Shown one piece after another: positions 32,378-44,301 of a DNA stretch of 64,000 bases. The notes below the pieces were generated by a model, which saw only the letters and a list, made by a program, of their open reading frames with translations, did no database searches and was not told the origin of the DNA. The stretch comes from Epiperipatus broadwayi. Its lineage: Eukaryota > Onychophora > Udeonychophora > Euonychophora > Peripatidae. Location of the stretch: assembly GCA_028023455.1 (NCBI GenBank), contig JAQFVV010006274.1, positions 624,001 through 688,000 of the forward strand, in the 5' to 3' direction. A program made the position numbers and the translations under genes. The stretch's first letter is position 1. The number at the start of each line of letters is the position of its first letter.

Positions 32378-33345
32378 CTATATTGAATCGGGTCCATTTA
32401 ATAGAAGTTGTTTAATTGGGTTTCAACCCCCATTTAACATAATATTTTCAATTTACATGAACAGTTCTTCAAGAAGAGAGAATACCCTTGATAGCAGAGC
32501 TATCTATGGTTCCAGGGCTTGTTTTTTATTCTTTATGTTGACAATGGGAGAGAGAGTTGTAGCTGCATTTAGTTATAATCTAGTCATTCTGGGTGTTAGT
32601 TCAGGTGAGGTTCCATTGATTTTTTTTTGCCAGGGGTTTTTGCGGCCTGAAGCCCAGCTGAATATCTTAAAGTTGTCTAGCAATGCATTTTGCTAGATCT
32701 GCAGGTTTTGCATTGATTTCGACTGCAGCAGTAATTGACTGGCTTACTACTATGTTTATAATTTCTGAATATCTGGATTTCTGGTTGTTTAAATTCTGCA
32801 TTCTGTCCAAACTGAATAATAATCAAACTGATGAATGATCTAGCAGATTGCAGCCCGGACTGTATATCAATAACATGAACCGACTAATAAATTGATGACT
32901 GGCGTAACTTGATCACAAAATGCAGACCAGAATGTATATCACAACCAGACTGTATAACAATAGCGAGACCAACTTATATACTTTTTTCTCTGTTATTGTT
33001 TTAGTTTTTTATCATTTTAATTTTGATCTTACCTTGAAATTTGTTTTTTAATTAATTTTTTTAATTAATTGATTTTTATATTTGCCTTAATCTTAATCTG
33101 TTCAGATTCATCTAAACAATTTTGATAAGATAGTTTAATTTTTTAAAAAATTAAAACAATTTAATCTCCTGCTAAGAAGTTTTATTCTAAAAGAAAAATA
33201 TGATTCAGTATTTTTATTTTTTAAATTTTTGTTTAAAAAATGTCAAAATCTTTAAGCCACTTATAATTTATTTTTATTTTAATTTTTTAATAAAACTTAC
33301 GATCATGTAATGCAGTCCATTAGCGGTACATTACACCTCCCTCCC
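32378..33345. repeat. Repeat family R2, copy 1
   Basis: About 0.97 kb matching 40240-41943 (minus the insert). Shared blocks are ATTTAATAGAAGTTGTTTAATT, GGTTCCAGGGCTT, AATTGACTGGCTTACTACT, CTAGCAGATTGCA and GTCCATTRGCGRTACA. No reverse transcriptase or transposase is readable and no terminal inverted repeat is seen, so the class is unknown. The right edge TACATTACACCTCCCTCCCG could be an LTR-like border, but no partner was found. Confidence 0.7.
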
Positions 33346-33538
33346 GTTGAGAGTAAAATAGTTCTTTTGACCCATTTTATCTCTAACATATTATTATTTT
33401 TTTAGCTTTACCATTTGATTTTTTTTTCATTTTTATTTATGTAATATTTTTCTAAATAAGTTTTAGAATTGCTTCAGATCAATATAGCATAGAGGATGAC
33501 CTTTCTTAAGCTCTACTCTTTTTTCCAGGCTGTCAATT

Positions 33539-33678
33539 TTGATTTGAACAATCAAATGCTGTGTGACGACCACGAGGACACCATTCATCTTTCTGATATG
33601 AATAGGGATTTTGACCAAGGCAGAAGCAGGGTTTGCCTAACTCATACCGACTTACATGTATATATATATTGTACCTAA
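33539..33678 (+). CDS. Possible 3' exon, unknown protein
   Basis: A pyrimidine-rich acceptor CTCTTTTTTCCAG (AG at 33537-33538) precedes an open stretch reading AVNFDLNNQMLCDDHEDTIH, then LSDMNRDFDQGRSR and CLTHTDL, ending at TAA 33676. Residue composition is protein-like and less AT-biased than the flanks. I recognise no family and no joining exon is identified, so this is a weak prediction. Confidence 0.25.
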
Positions 33679-33679
33679 C

Positions 33680-36600
33680 TGAAGTTTCACTTAGTTCCAA
33701 AGGGAGCCAAAATGAAAATTAAATTAGTTAATCACTAAAATAGGATAATCTTGTATTGATTGTAATCATTATTGTATTATGGAATTATGTCTAAGTAGTT
33801 GAAAAAAGATATACGAGTTAGGTTGGCAAGAAATGCTAAATAATAATTTGAATTGTAAAAAAAAAAAGATATCAGAAATAGTTGTCAGTTTATAAGTAAT
33901 ATTAAATGTATTCTAAAATAACTCGTATAATCTATTCTAATGTCTAAAGAATAATAATTAGATATTATAAATAAGTCAGAGTAATTAAGTAATAAATTTT
34001 TAAAAAAATGATATATAAGTTTTTATTAAAAAATAAGAATATTTGTTATTAGTTTTGTAGTTTAACATTCAGTTATAAAAATTATTTAGATTAAATATTC
34101 ATTAACATTCTATTGGTTGTAGTTTTAAAAATAACTTTTAAACAATTAACTTACATTCGTATGTGAGAATGTGCACGCATTGACAAGGAAACATAAAAAA
34201 AATAATTTAATTCCAATATTTAAAATAAGTAAATAAAACAAATGTGTGGATAAAATTATTTCAATGAAATATGGGTTTAATAAAGGGTATAGCTTTAAAT
34301 TTTATATTTATTACTATTGGGTTGTAAAATATCATTAAAAAACATTTGATGTATAATATTTGTTAATAAAATTTTGACTTTGCAGCTGAAGATCACGTGG
34401 TATGGGAATATTATATTGATTACGTCAGTAGATTGATTTCACGGCTGGTTTGTCAGAATATTAAAATTTAATAAAAATAGTTTTTATTGGTTTTTAAAGG
34501 AATTGTAGGTGGATGAAAAATTGTGAGATAAAAACGAAAAATCTAGGGGTTATTGAAGGGCTGATCTTATTTTGATTCAACTAGACTGGATCTTAAAATT
34601 TTGTTAATAAAAAAGTAATTTTATAAAACTTTATATTTTCTAAAAAAATAAAAGTATGTTTAAAATAATTATTTAAAAATCCTCCTGTAATGACAGAGGG
34701 CTAAAAGAAAGGTAATCCGTTTTTTTGACAGTTTTTCACTACAATTGAGACATAAAATTTACGGTAAAATGTTTGAAGAAAAAAATATCAGCGTCTCATA
34801 TTTCATTTACTTTTGATCTATTCATTTTTCTTTATTTAGAAGTAAAACTTAAATTATTAAGTATTGTCATGGCTAAAGACTTTATGGCACTAAACTATAG
34901 TATATCTCCTATCAAATTAAAAATACACGTGAAGAAGAAATTAAAAAAAAAAAGACATTCAAACATTTTAAAATATTAAAATGGAAATGCGTTAGCGTCT
35001 TTATAAATTAGAAGTGACATTAAGTTTAATACTTTATTACTTAATAGATGATATATACATTTAAATATGCTCTTAACAGAATAATGTTTCTGTGGATAAT
35101 AGGTAGTTTAAAATACTAATTCTCATTTATGCCAGTAGTATGAAAACAATGTGTTTGGAAGTAAAACTTTAAAAGAATTTAAAAAAATATTACTAATGAA
35201 CTTGTCTCTATGAAATGCATAATGTTTGGTTCTAGTTGCCAGTACTTATAAGTAACTTTATGACCGTTGATCTTTGCTCATAAATGAAGGAATGTCTTAA
35301 TTATATATAAAAAAAATCTACTCTTATGTTTAATAAATAAAAGGAAATTTGTTTAAAAAAGAAAAACATTTTTAAATATTAAGAAACGTTAAAAAAAAAA
35401 AAGAGCTCTATTTTAAAAAATGCTTTATCTAAGGAAGAACAGTGAAAGTTAACTAAAAATATATATTATAATTATTCCGCGTTTGAACCTAGGATTATAA
35501 ATATAAAGTGTGAACAGCTGAAGAATTTATTTTGTTTCATGCCAGCTTAATCTTATTATTTAAGTTTTTTTTTTTTTAAAAAATTGTTTAAAAAAAAAAA
35601 ATATTATTAATGAACTATTGAACATTTTCATTTGGAAATGATTGCCATGTATATAAATGTATTAATTGAAGCTTCGAATTCAGATAGATATCTTAACCTG
35701 GATAAATTGTCTACACATTATGAAATGGAAAAATCATCACGGAGCCGAAATATGAACTTGAATTAATGTATTATTATTGTTTTTTTTTTATGGTCTGTTT
35801 TATTGGTTTAAAAAAAAAAGAATGAAACCATAAAAATATTTATGCTATTATTTTTTTTTTTTTAACACTTTTGGCATAAATATACAGGTAAACTAGGGTT
35901 ATAATTTTAAAATGAAATAGGTTTATTTGAATGAGCAAATGTTTCTTGCCATTCTTAAGTAGATTTAGTTTATTTATCAAGCATTACACTAGCTAGTTTC
36001 TATTTAATAATTTTTATTTATAGAGATTTAAATATCACAGTTTTATTTTCATATAAATGGGATGTTTTACTCAATTTTTATTTTAAATTTACTAAAGTAG
36101 TTTATCAGAGAATATCCATTCATTTGTTTTATGAATGTTATATTAAGAATAATTACAAATATTTTATATTCATTGAGAAGCGAATATTCTTGCATTTAAT
36201 TTACAATTTCAAAAGTCCACTAGTTACTATATTTTTAGCATTTAATATTTTGTTATGTGTGCATTGTGCCTTGCCTAGAATTTTATATGCATTTGAGTTT
36301 AAAGTATTTTCTACAGTAGTCAGTTGACACATAGTTTGCTTTGTTGATTCAAACATTGGATATACGTTTTGTATTTTATAAATTTCTTGGAAGTAACTTA
36401 GTTAGTTTAAGTGAAGTATATATCTTGCTATTAGTTAGAATTTGTTAGCCTCAAGAGTTAGGCTTAGTTTATAATTTTTGAATATGCCTTATGGAGTAGA
36501 GAAAAATCCTCCATCCTTATTATAATGTATTTCCATGATTTGATAGTGCTTGTCCCCAAAAGAGGGTATTGTATTGTATTTTTCAGTGATGACGATTATA

Positions 36601-38560
36601 AGCATTGGAAATCCCATGAGAGGATTGTGCTTTTCTGGTGGGTGTTCCTGTTCCCAGATGAACTAAAGATGAATTCCAGACATCGTCATTTTGCCTCGAA
36701 GTTAGATATTTTTGGAAGCCACCATATTCTTTTCCAGCTCTGAGGAGCCTAGTATCTTTATATTTTTTGCCTATCATTCATGATGACTTAATGCTAATTC
36801 CACCACAGTAGGTGATGTTGCATTTGTTTTAGATTTGTGATGACAAGATATGCTTGTTTGAGGAAATGTATTTCTTCAGGTAGTTGTAGCTAATTTATGG
36901 CTCATAGGTATATCAATGTTTGAATTGTGTTGTTATGATAGTTTTATCACACACAAGCTAACCAACAATAAGTTATGTTTATTTTAAAGTATATTAAATA
37001 TGCATATGGTATAAGTGGCAATTCCCACATAATAATTTAACATTTCATCCAGAATTTCGCCGCTGGATTTGTAAGTCTGTTACATCGCTATCTTTAAAAC
37101 ATTGGGGGAATAATTTTATGTGAACTAGATTTATTTAAAAAAAAAGTATAACTGATCTCTGATGAATGATTGTCCCATACACTTAAGTTAGTTTAATTTT
37201 AATATTAGCTTAATCTGATTTAAACCTACATCTAGCTGTGATATTAGTTATATCCGTGAAACTAGTGATGATATTTTTAAAAAGTATTGTTGAATATGCT
37301 TACTCCAACTTAGCGTTTGTTAAGTTGAGGAGTATAAAATCAAGCTTAGGGTTTTCAATATAAACATAGTTCTGTGTGTTATTCTGATTAGTAGATGACA
37401 CAATAATGTTATTAATTAGTCCAAATAATTATATAAAATCTTAGTGCGGTATTGGCACTGTTTGTATTCCACTATATTTATAAACATTTCTTCTCATTAT
37501 TAATAAATCAAATTATTATTATTTCAAAAGTTTTGTTTGTTTGTTTTACTTTTATATGAAAATATATTATTGTCTTGGGTTCCAAGTTCACAAAGTCTTA
37601 AAATTTAAAGTTATTGAATCTTCAATTTAGATATTCACAAGTATATTCTAAGTCAATTAAATATAGTTGATATTGTCTTGAAAATTAAAAAGCTATGTTA
37701 AAGTAAATGATTCTCATATTGAATCACAAATACAGATAATTGCACTATAGCAGATACCTAATTAAATATTTAGTTAAAAGTTTATTTTTTTTAAAATTAT
37801 CGGTATATCTTTCAGATTAAAGATTATGCAATATCAGATTAACAATATTAGTACTGCAGAAGAATATTTTAATTAATATTATTTTAGGAGCTGCATCTTA
37901 TCTTATGTTTACTGCACATCATCTATCATCATTTTAAATTTGATATATTTAAAGAATTATAATTTATTTGCATTTGAGGTCTTTAGTGGTTGTCTATGAG
38001 TATGGAAAGGCATTAAAAGTACCCTTGCTCTTTTCTTTGCTCAAATAATATCTTAGATAATAGGCCATTATTAGATAAATTTAAATGGATTCATTAAATT
38101 GTTTGAATTAATATTGGTTTTGTTTATTATTTTAAGATTGAACATATTATAATTATTTTATGGTCAGCTAAGATGTCACTTATTAATTTATTAATCACAG
38201 TAATTCTTTATTAGGCAACTTAACTTAAACTGTAATTTTGCACAAGAGTTTTAGTTTTAAAATCCCTGAGGTTATTTACTCTTGTTGTTTTAGTAAATAT
38301 AATTCTGTAAGGTAATCTTATAAAGTAAAGCATCATAGGTCTTATTCAGAGAGTGTATGATCTATTGGTAGAACTAATATGGTAAGCATGGTGTAGTAAT
38401 TTAGATAATCTTTTGTATGGTTTATTAAAAGATCAATATGCTGTAGTAATTATAGTTCATCAGTATTGGGTTTGATCTTTATTTGATTATACATCTCTGA
38501 ATCATCATCTCTTTTCTTTAAATTTATTGTAACCCCACTGAACTGAGTCGTTTAGAGTCT
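33680..38560. other. AT-rich non-coding sequence
   Basis: No supported gene. The region at 36530-36760 is more complex and has open frames on both strands but no recognisable motif or clear splice sites. Confidence 0.5.
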
Positions 38561-38567
38561 CTAATTT

Positions 38568-39140
38568 ATGGTTCATTTTATATCATTTCAATTTTATTCC
38601 ATTTCTTGTCATGTCATTTCTCTTTTTTTTTTCTATCATCTCATTTCATTTCTCTCTCCTCTATTCCATCTTCTTCTTATATCTCTCTTTCATATCTTTC
38701 TATCATCTCAGCCATTTAAAACTTTCGTTAAAAGTTTCTTCTATCATCTTATTTAATTTTTCTCTTCTTTATTCCATCTTCTCCTTATATCTCTCTTTCA
38801 TATCTTCCCCATCATCTCATTTCTTTTCTCTCTCTATTACATATACTATTTCTATTATTTTTCCCATTTCTTTTCCCTCTCAATTCTTTTCTTGTCCATC
38901 TTTTTTTTTTATCATTATCATTACCTCCATTTCATTATTATTATTGATTCTTATCTCTTTCTTTTCTTTTCCCCCTCTCTCATTTCTTTATTAGCATTAT
39001 CTCTTTCTCTCTCTTTCTCTATTTCTTATTCTATCAAGTTACAATTGGCCTCTCATTTCATTTTCATCATTTATCTTTATCATTATCTCTCCTTTATTCT
39101 ATTTCCTTCTTATCTCTCTATCTCTCCCTATTTTATAAAA
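38568..39140. repeat. Pyrimidine-rich low-complexity tract
   Basis: Almost purely C/T with ATC interruptions. A block TATTCCATCTTCTYCTTATA followed by TCTCTCTTTCATATCTT occurs at about 38662 and again at about 38770, so the tract grew partly by a ~110-bp duplication. Open frames here are composition artefacts. Confidence 0.8.
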
Positions 39141-40220
39141 GGTTACAATATATAAACAAAGCTTTCTATGCTCGGTTTTTTTACCATGATTTGCCCAATG
39201 GATCTGCATCCCAGAAAGCAGGAAAAAAAGTCACTATGAGTGGCAGAATTTTTTGACTGACCTATTCAACTTACACTATTGGCAATACTTATGAGACATG
39301 GGAATTCTCCACCAAAGAACTGATTCATAGCTTATTCTGGTTGTTCCCAGGGTGTACATTTTCAATCAGAATTGGGATTATTTCACGCAGTGAATTTTGG
39401 ATGGACCCAGGAATTTCTTTTCCGGAACCCCACCCTTAGGACTACCCCCCCTGTTTTGTCTGTTATGGGTACTATTTTCACACAGCCTATGCTTACTATA
39501 CCTTCCTCACCCGATTTTTTCTACACATTCACCCCATGATTATCAACCCAAACACAATCCACACTCACATGAAAGATTATTTTACAACATTTTATTTTAT
39601 TATAGATTTAATTTTATTTTTTATATGCTTTATTTTTTTAGATTTCATGAAAAATTCTAATTATTATTATATGTTTCATTTAATTTATTATAGGCTTTAT
39701 TTATAAATTTTTTTCATTTACATAACTTTATTCTCTGCAAAGAAAAAAAACTTATTTTGATTAATAGCTGATTATTATTATTGTTTATAAAAACATAGCA
39801 CTATATAAAATATGATTTCATTATTTCATTATCATATATTTACTCTAAAGTATTATTTTACTCTATTTCCTTTACTGTATTAATTCTCAAAACCAAAGAC
39901 ATTTTATTTATTTAATTCTATTTCATGTTCTTTTCATTGTCACCTCCAAAAAAAACCCTTTATTTTTAAATTGAAGGAACTGTTTGACTAAATATTTTAA
40001 GTTGAACGAGGTGTTTGCCAAACTACAAATCCCCAGTATTATATTATTTATCATTTTTGACTGCCTTTTCTTTCCTTTTTAATTACATCATATATTTAAC
40101 TATTATTAATTATTTTATCAATATTACTACTTGTTTGCCTTGGTCTATTCTAAGTTTAGTTTCAATTTTTTTTTTCAATTCTAATTACGATCTTTTTTTT
40201 TAATTTTGCTTATACTGGGT
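39141..40220. other. Non-coding sequence
   Basis: No supported gene. 39180-39560 is higher in complexity but has no readable family match. Confidence 0.45.
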
Positions 40221-40221
40221 C

Positions 40222-41943
40222 AATTTATGGCGCTTCAGCCCTATATTGAGTCCCATTTGAACCGGGTTTATTTAATAGAAGTTGTTTAATTAGGCTTCAA
40301 CCTTATTTAACAATTTTAAATTTTATATTTTTAATATTGTTAACGGACTGGCGCTTCAAGCAGAGAGAAGAATACCCTCAATAACAAAGCCATCAATGAT
40401 ACTCACTGTCAGAACAAGCTGTGCAAAGCATAACAAGATCACATTTCCAGACTGTGCCCACTTTGACTTCTGGATTCAAATCCCTGCCATCCAAAGCATT
40501 TTATTTGTTTAGAGGCAAATCTCAGGTGTCAGCTAATCATAATTCATAATTAGCATGCCTGGATGACAGACCCGTAATCCAGCACTTGAAATATGTTATG
40601 ACTAGCTCACACTCTAAGGATCCAGCTTATTTACTTAACACAAAATAACTGCACTAATTTACTGGTGATGCAGTGACATGAAAGAGAAAATAGACAAAAT
40701 AACAATTAAGGTAAACATTAATATTTAATTTTTTACGCACACATATGTTTAATATAATATAAAATAACAATAAATTTTACATAAGAAAAATATCTTTAGG
40801 CTATAGTTATAATAGTCCGTTAATTAAAGTTTGTTAATTTAAAATAAAGAGTCTAATCTGTGATCAGAATCTATTTCAAAATATCTTCACCTAGGTTTTA
40901 ATGATTGTTAGTTTCCAAAACGTTGACATTTTGGTCTTCATCAATGGTTCCAGGGCTTATTTTTCATTCTTTGTGTTGACATTAGGAGAGAGTTGCATCA
41001 GCATTTACTTACAATCTAGGCATTGATCCAGCATTGGTTTAGGTGAGGTTCAGTTGTTTTTTTTTGTTGAGTGTTTTTGGGGCCTGAAGCCTAGCTAAAT
41101 ATCCTAGTCTAGCAACATGCATTGCTAGATGTGCAGCTTTTGCATGGATGTTGACCACAGCACTAATTGACTGGCTTACTACTGTGTTTGCAATTTCCGA
41201 ATATCTGGTTCTCTGGTTGTTTGGATACTGCATTCTGTTAGAACTGAATAATCGAACTGATGACCGATCTAGCAGATTGCAACCCAGACTGTATAACAAT
41301 AATATGAACCTGACTAATAACAAATTTATGACTGGAATAACTTGACCACAAATTGCAGACCAGACTGTATATCACAAACCAGACCGTATAGCAATACAGA
41401 GAGCAACTGTATACTTTTTTCTCCTATTGTTTTAATTTCTTATCATTATTTTAATTGTGATCTTAACTTGGAATCTGTTTTTTAATTAATTTTATATTTC
41501 TTTAATTATTTGATTTTTACATCTGTCTTAATCTGAATCCATTCAGATTCATCTAAACAATCTTGATAAGATAGATTAGTTTTTTAAATTAATACTGTTT
41601 AATCTGTAATCTTATAAACTAATTAATTACATTTTTCAAAATTTTACAAACATTTTTTTACAGACTAAATTTTAGTCCCATTTCACATTGGCCTATTTTG
41701 TACATTTTAAAAGTTCTCTTTACAAAGGGAGCGGGAAAAAAGTTTTAACTTTTCTTTAATTGTATTATACATTTCTCCTCCCTCCTGCTAAGATTTATTC
41801 TAAAATAAAAATATGATGCAGAATTTTTTTTTTTAATTTTTGTTTGAAAAAAAAAATTTTTAAACCACTTAAAGTAATTTATTTTTCTTAATTTTTTAAT
41901 AAAAATTATGGACATGTAACATTGTCCATTGGCGATACAATAT
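40222..41943. repeat. Repeat family R2, copy 2 (with insert)
   Basis: Matches 32378-33345 on both sides of a 540-bp insertion (40399-40938). This copy extends further left, with ATTTATGGCGCTTCAGCCC at its edge, and has extra sequence at 41590-41760. Confidence 0.7.
40399..40938. mobile_element. 540-bp insertion in R2 with 8-bp target duplication
   Basis: CATCAATG at 40391-40398 and 40939-40946 flanks the insert, and R2 copy 1 at 32505-32520 (GAGCTATCTATGGTTCC) shows the unoccupied site. The insert has no inverted ends. It contains GGATTCAAATCCC (box-B-like, 40473-40485) and ends with CCAAAACGTTGACATTTTGG, reminiscent of the GAAAC/stem II side of a decayed PLE terminal hammerhead. It may be a SINE or a truncated PLE. 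Confidence 0.65.
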
Positions 41944-42386
41944 ATATTTAGAAACTTTTAATTTCAAAATGAACAAATCTTTAGATAAATGATTCATAAT
42001 TAATAGTTTATTGACTAGTTTGTTTGGATTTGTGAGTTTTATTGATAATTAACCAATAATAAAGTCAGGAAGATCAAAATCAGAAATCACAATTTTAAAT
42101 AAAACTTGTATTCTACATTTCAATAGTAGCCAGTTTTGATGATTTAAATAATTTGGTTAAAGCTTAAATGGAACAAAAAATTCTGTAACAATATAAAAAT
42201 GATGTCAGTGTAAATTTGGTTTGATTCATATTCTGATTCACAATAAAAAATTGAATTGCTTTTCCTTTCGCTAGTAATTTTTCCTAAATCTAAACCTGTT
42301 TTTTTCTTAAGTTGCAATAATTTCTAATTTATCTGAATTCTGTCATTCAAACATCACAAAAGCATTATGTTTGCATAGAAAACTAA

Positions 42387-44293
42387 GATACTGTTCTATT
42401 AGCAGTCACTGTACATTGCTTAATGGCGCTGTTTCTATGCAAAAATACAGCAGTATGCTGTTTACGTGGTTGAAATTGCCACTACAACACTACTTGGTAA
42501 TAAATAGCCATTTTGGGCCACATGATGGCATTGTTCTCTATGCAAGTGCACAGAAATCATATGCCTAGCTATGTGTAGCCAAGCTTTATGCATATGTTCA
42601 GTAATGATAGTTCATTAGTTTGATATGTTGGTGACTTGTTCACTTTCACAGAATTTGAAATCTGCTCAAAATCATTGTCACATACCAACTATAGTAGCAT
42701 TGCATAGTGATAATTATCACCCTGTCAGCACATTTCCCTATGCATCTTAGAAGCTGGTAGAAATTTGGAAAGGCTTTTGCGGAGCACAATGCGGCAGATT
42801 TAAACAGAATTTTACATTCTCGATGAGATAAATAAAATGGCTGAAGGCAACAGTGAACATTTAAAAGTGTGGGATATGCCTATTGCAGAAGCTGACGCTG
42901 TTGTGTTTTTGCAGATACATAACATCCTGCTATATGCCAAGCAATGTGTGTGTGGCAAAGATGACTATTCGTAGGGAAAGATGGCAGTTTGTATGCCACT
43001 CACACGAATGCAGAAAAGCTGTCTCAATTTCGAAGGGGACGTGGTTTGAGGCTGCCCTTCCTTAAAGCATTGTGTCTCCTGCATTACTGCAACTGTGATG
43101 AGCTGATCGTTGAACTTGCCCTTGGCAATCTGGAAACTGTCTGGAGGTGCCATTGTCGAAAGGATCACCAATTTGAGGGAGTTGTGCTGCGAGAGCCTGG
43201 TGGCCCACCCCTATCGTCAAAAAGTGATCCTGGACTCCTTGAATTGAATGAAACCCTTTTCAGCTGGCACAAGAGCAGTGGCTGTTTGGAGGTCTGAGCC
43301 AGAGATAGGCAAATGTTTTGCTGCCGCCGTTCCTTGCATACCACCCAGAAGAACATCATGGCCCAATCCACAATCTGCTCAGACTGCTGGTATTGGTATA
43401 AGATGGCAGTTCTTGAGGTGGCAGGGTTCAGCTATATGACTGTGAACACCGCTACAACTTCATGGATCCATCACAGGTGCCCACACCCAGACCATCGAGC
43501 AGCTGTACGGTCTACTGAAGTAGAATAATAAAAAACAGTGAGGCATATCATGCAAATCCCTGGACAACTACCTCGCAGAATTTGTCATGACACCTTCACA
43601 AAGGTGAGGACTGTTCACAGCCATACTAGCTGAGATGGCTGTACACATCTGGTAGTTGCCAAAGACATTTTTGCTATTGGTTCAACTTACAACAGAGAAG
43701 TTATTTTTGAAATAAAGTTATTGTTAGATCAGTGCTTGTTGTTTTGATTTCTTTGAAACAATGAATCCGACGCCTTTTTTCACTTGTATTACAGATTTAA
43801 TAACAAATTGGCTGATAAAAGGCAAACTCAATCAGCTGATTACTTTTCCAATGAATTTTTTTGGTTTGTGTTTTGATTTTGTTTAGAATAACATAAATAT
43901 GGAAATATAAACAAGAGTATTTAGTATTATTTTTTACTTTTGATTGGGTAAAAATCAAAGTCAGCTGATTACTTTTTTAATGAAGGGTTTTGGTTTTGTT
44001 TAAATGTTTAATTTAGTATTAGAAGAATAACGTAAATTTGCAAATAATAAGAAAAGTGGTTTTTTTTTTTTACTTTTGATTAAACATTTAACTTAGTATT
44101 ATAAGAATAACATAAATTTGAATGAAAATGGCTGGCCCAGAAAAGTTATATTAACATGTTTTTGAACATAAACAGCACCATCATAAGCATAACATAAATT
44201 TGAAAGAAAACTGCCAGCCCGGAAAAGTTATATTATGTTTTTGAATATAAACAGCACCATCAAGCGATATATGGTGGCTAATAGAACAGTACC
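42387..44293 (+). mobile_element. Merlin-like transposon Merlin-2
   Basis: A 1907-bp element with a perfect 8-bp target duplication AAAACTAA (42379-42386 and 44294-44301). The ~58-bp inverted ends are GATACTGTTCTATTAGC (left) and GGTACTGTTCTATTAGC (right, inverted), continuing to ATGGYGCTGTTTMTATKCAA. GG-type termini, 8-bp duplication and a central ISXO2-like transposase pseudogene define Merlin. An ~85-bp subterminal block near the right end is duplicated (44115-44200 and 44201-44275). Confidence 0.9.
42837..43604 (+). pseudogene. Merlin-2 transposase (ISXO2/IS1016-like), frameshifted
   Basis: Merlin transposases cut and paste their element through a DDE-type site. From ATG 42837: LKVWDMPIAEADAVVFLQ, then AKQCVCGK. 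In the next frame RRERWQFVCHSHECRKAVSI then SKGTWFEAALP, which with CVCG completes the ISXO2 zinc ribbon. After shifts, LPFLKALCLLHYCNCDELIV fits the helical linker. ELNETLFS corresponds to the first catalytic Asp block (IDETLF, here Asn). EQWLFGGLSQR, then ICSDCW (second Asp, kept), HRYNFMDPS, and TGAHTQTIEQLYGLLK (third catalytic block, kept) ending in TAG at 43521. The frame then resumes with LDNYLAEF near 43560, the usual C-terminal block. At least five frame breaks and the lost first Asp make it inactive. Confidence 0.85.
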
Positions 44294-44301
44294 AAAACTA
44301 A

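Noticed and set aside
36525-36777. Open frames on both strands at 36.5-36.8 kb
   Set aside because: Both strands are open with no motif. The region looks like an old repeat, and I could not decide a coding strand.
38568-39155. Long serine/phenylalanine-rich frames
   Set aside because: Artefact of a C/T-only low-complexity tract; open in several frames at once.
41039-41345. Frames of 94 and 65 codons on opposite strands
   Set aside because: Both fall inside repeat R2 and are not conserved as frames in R2 copy 1.
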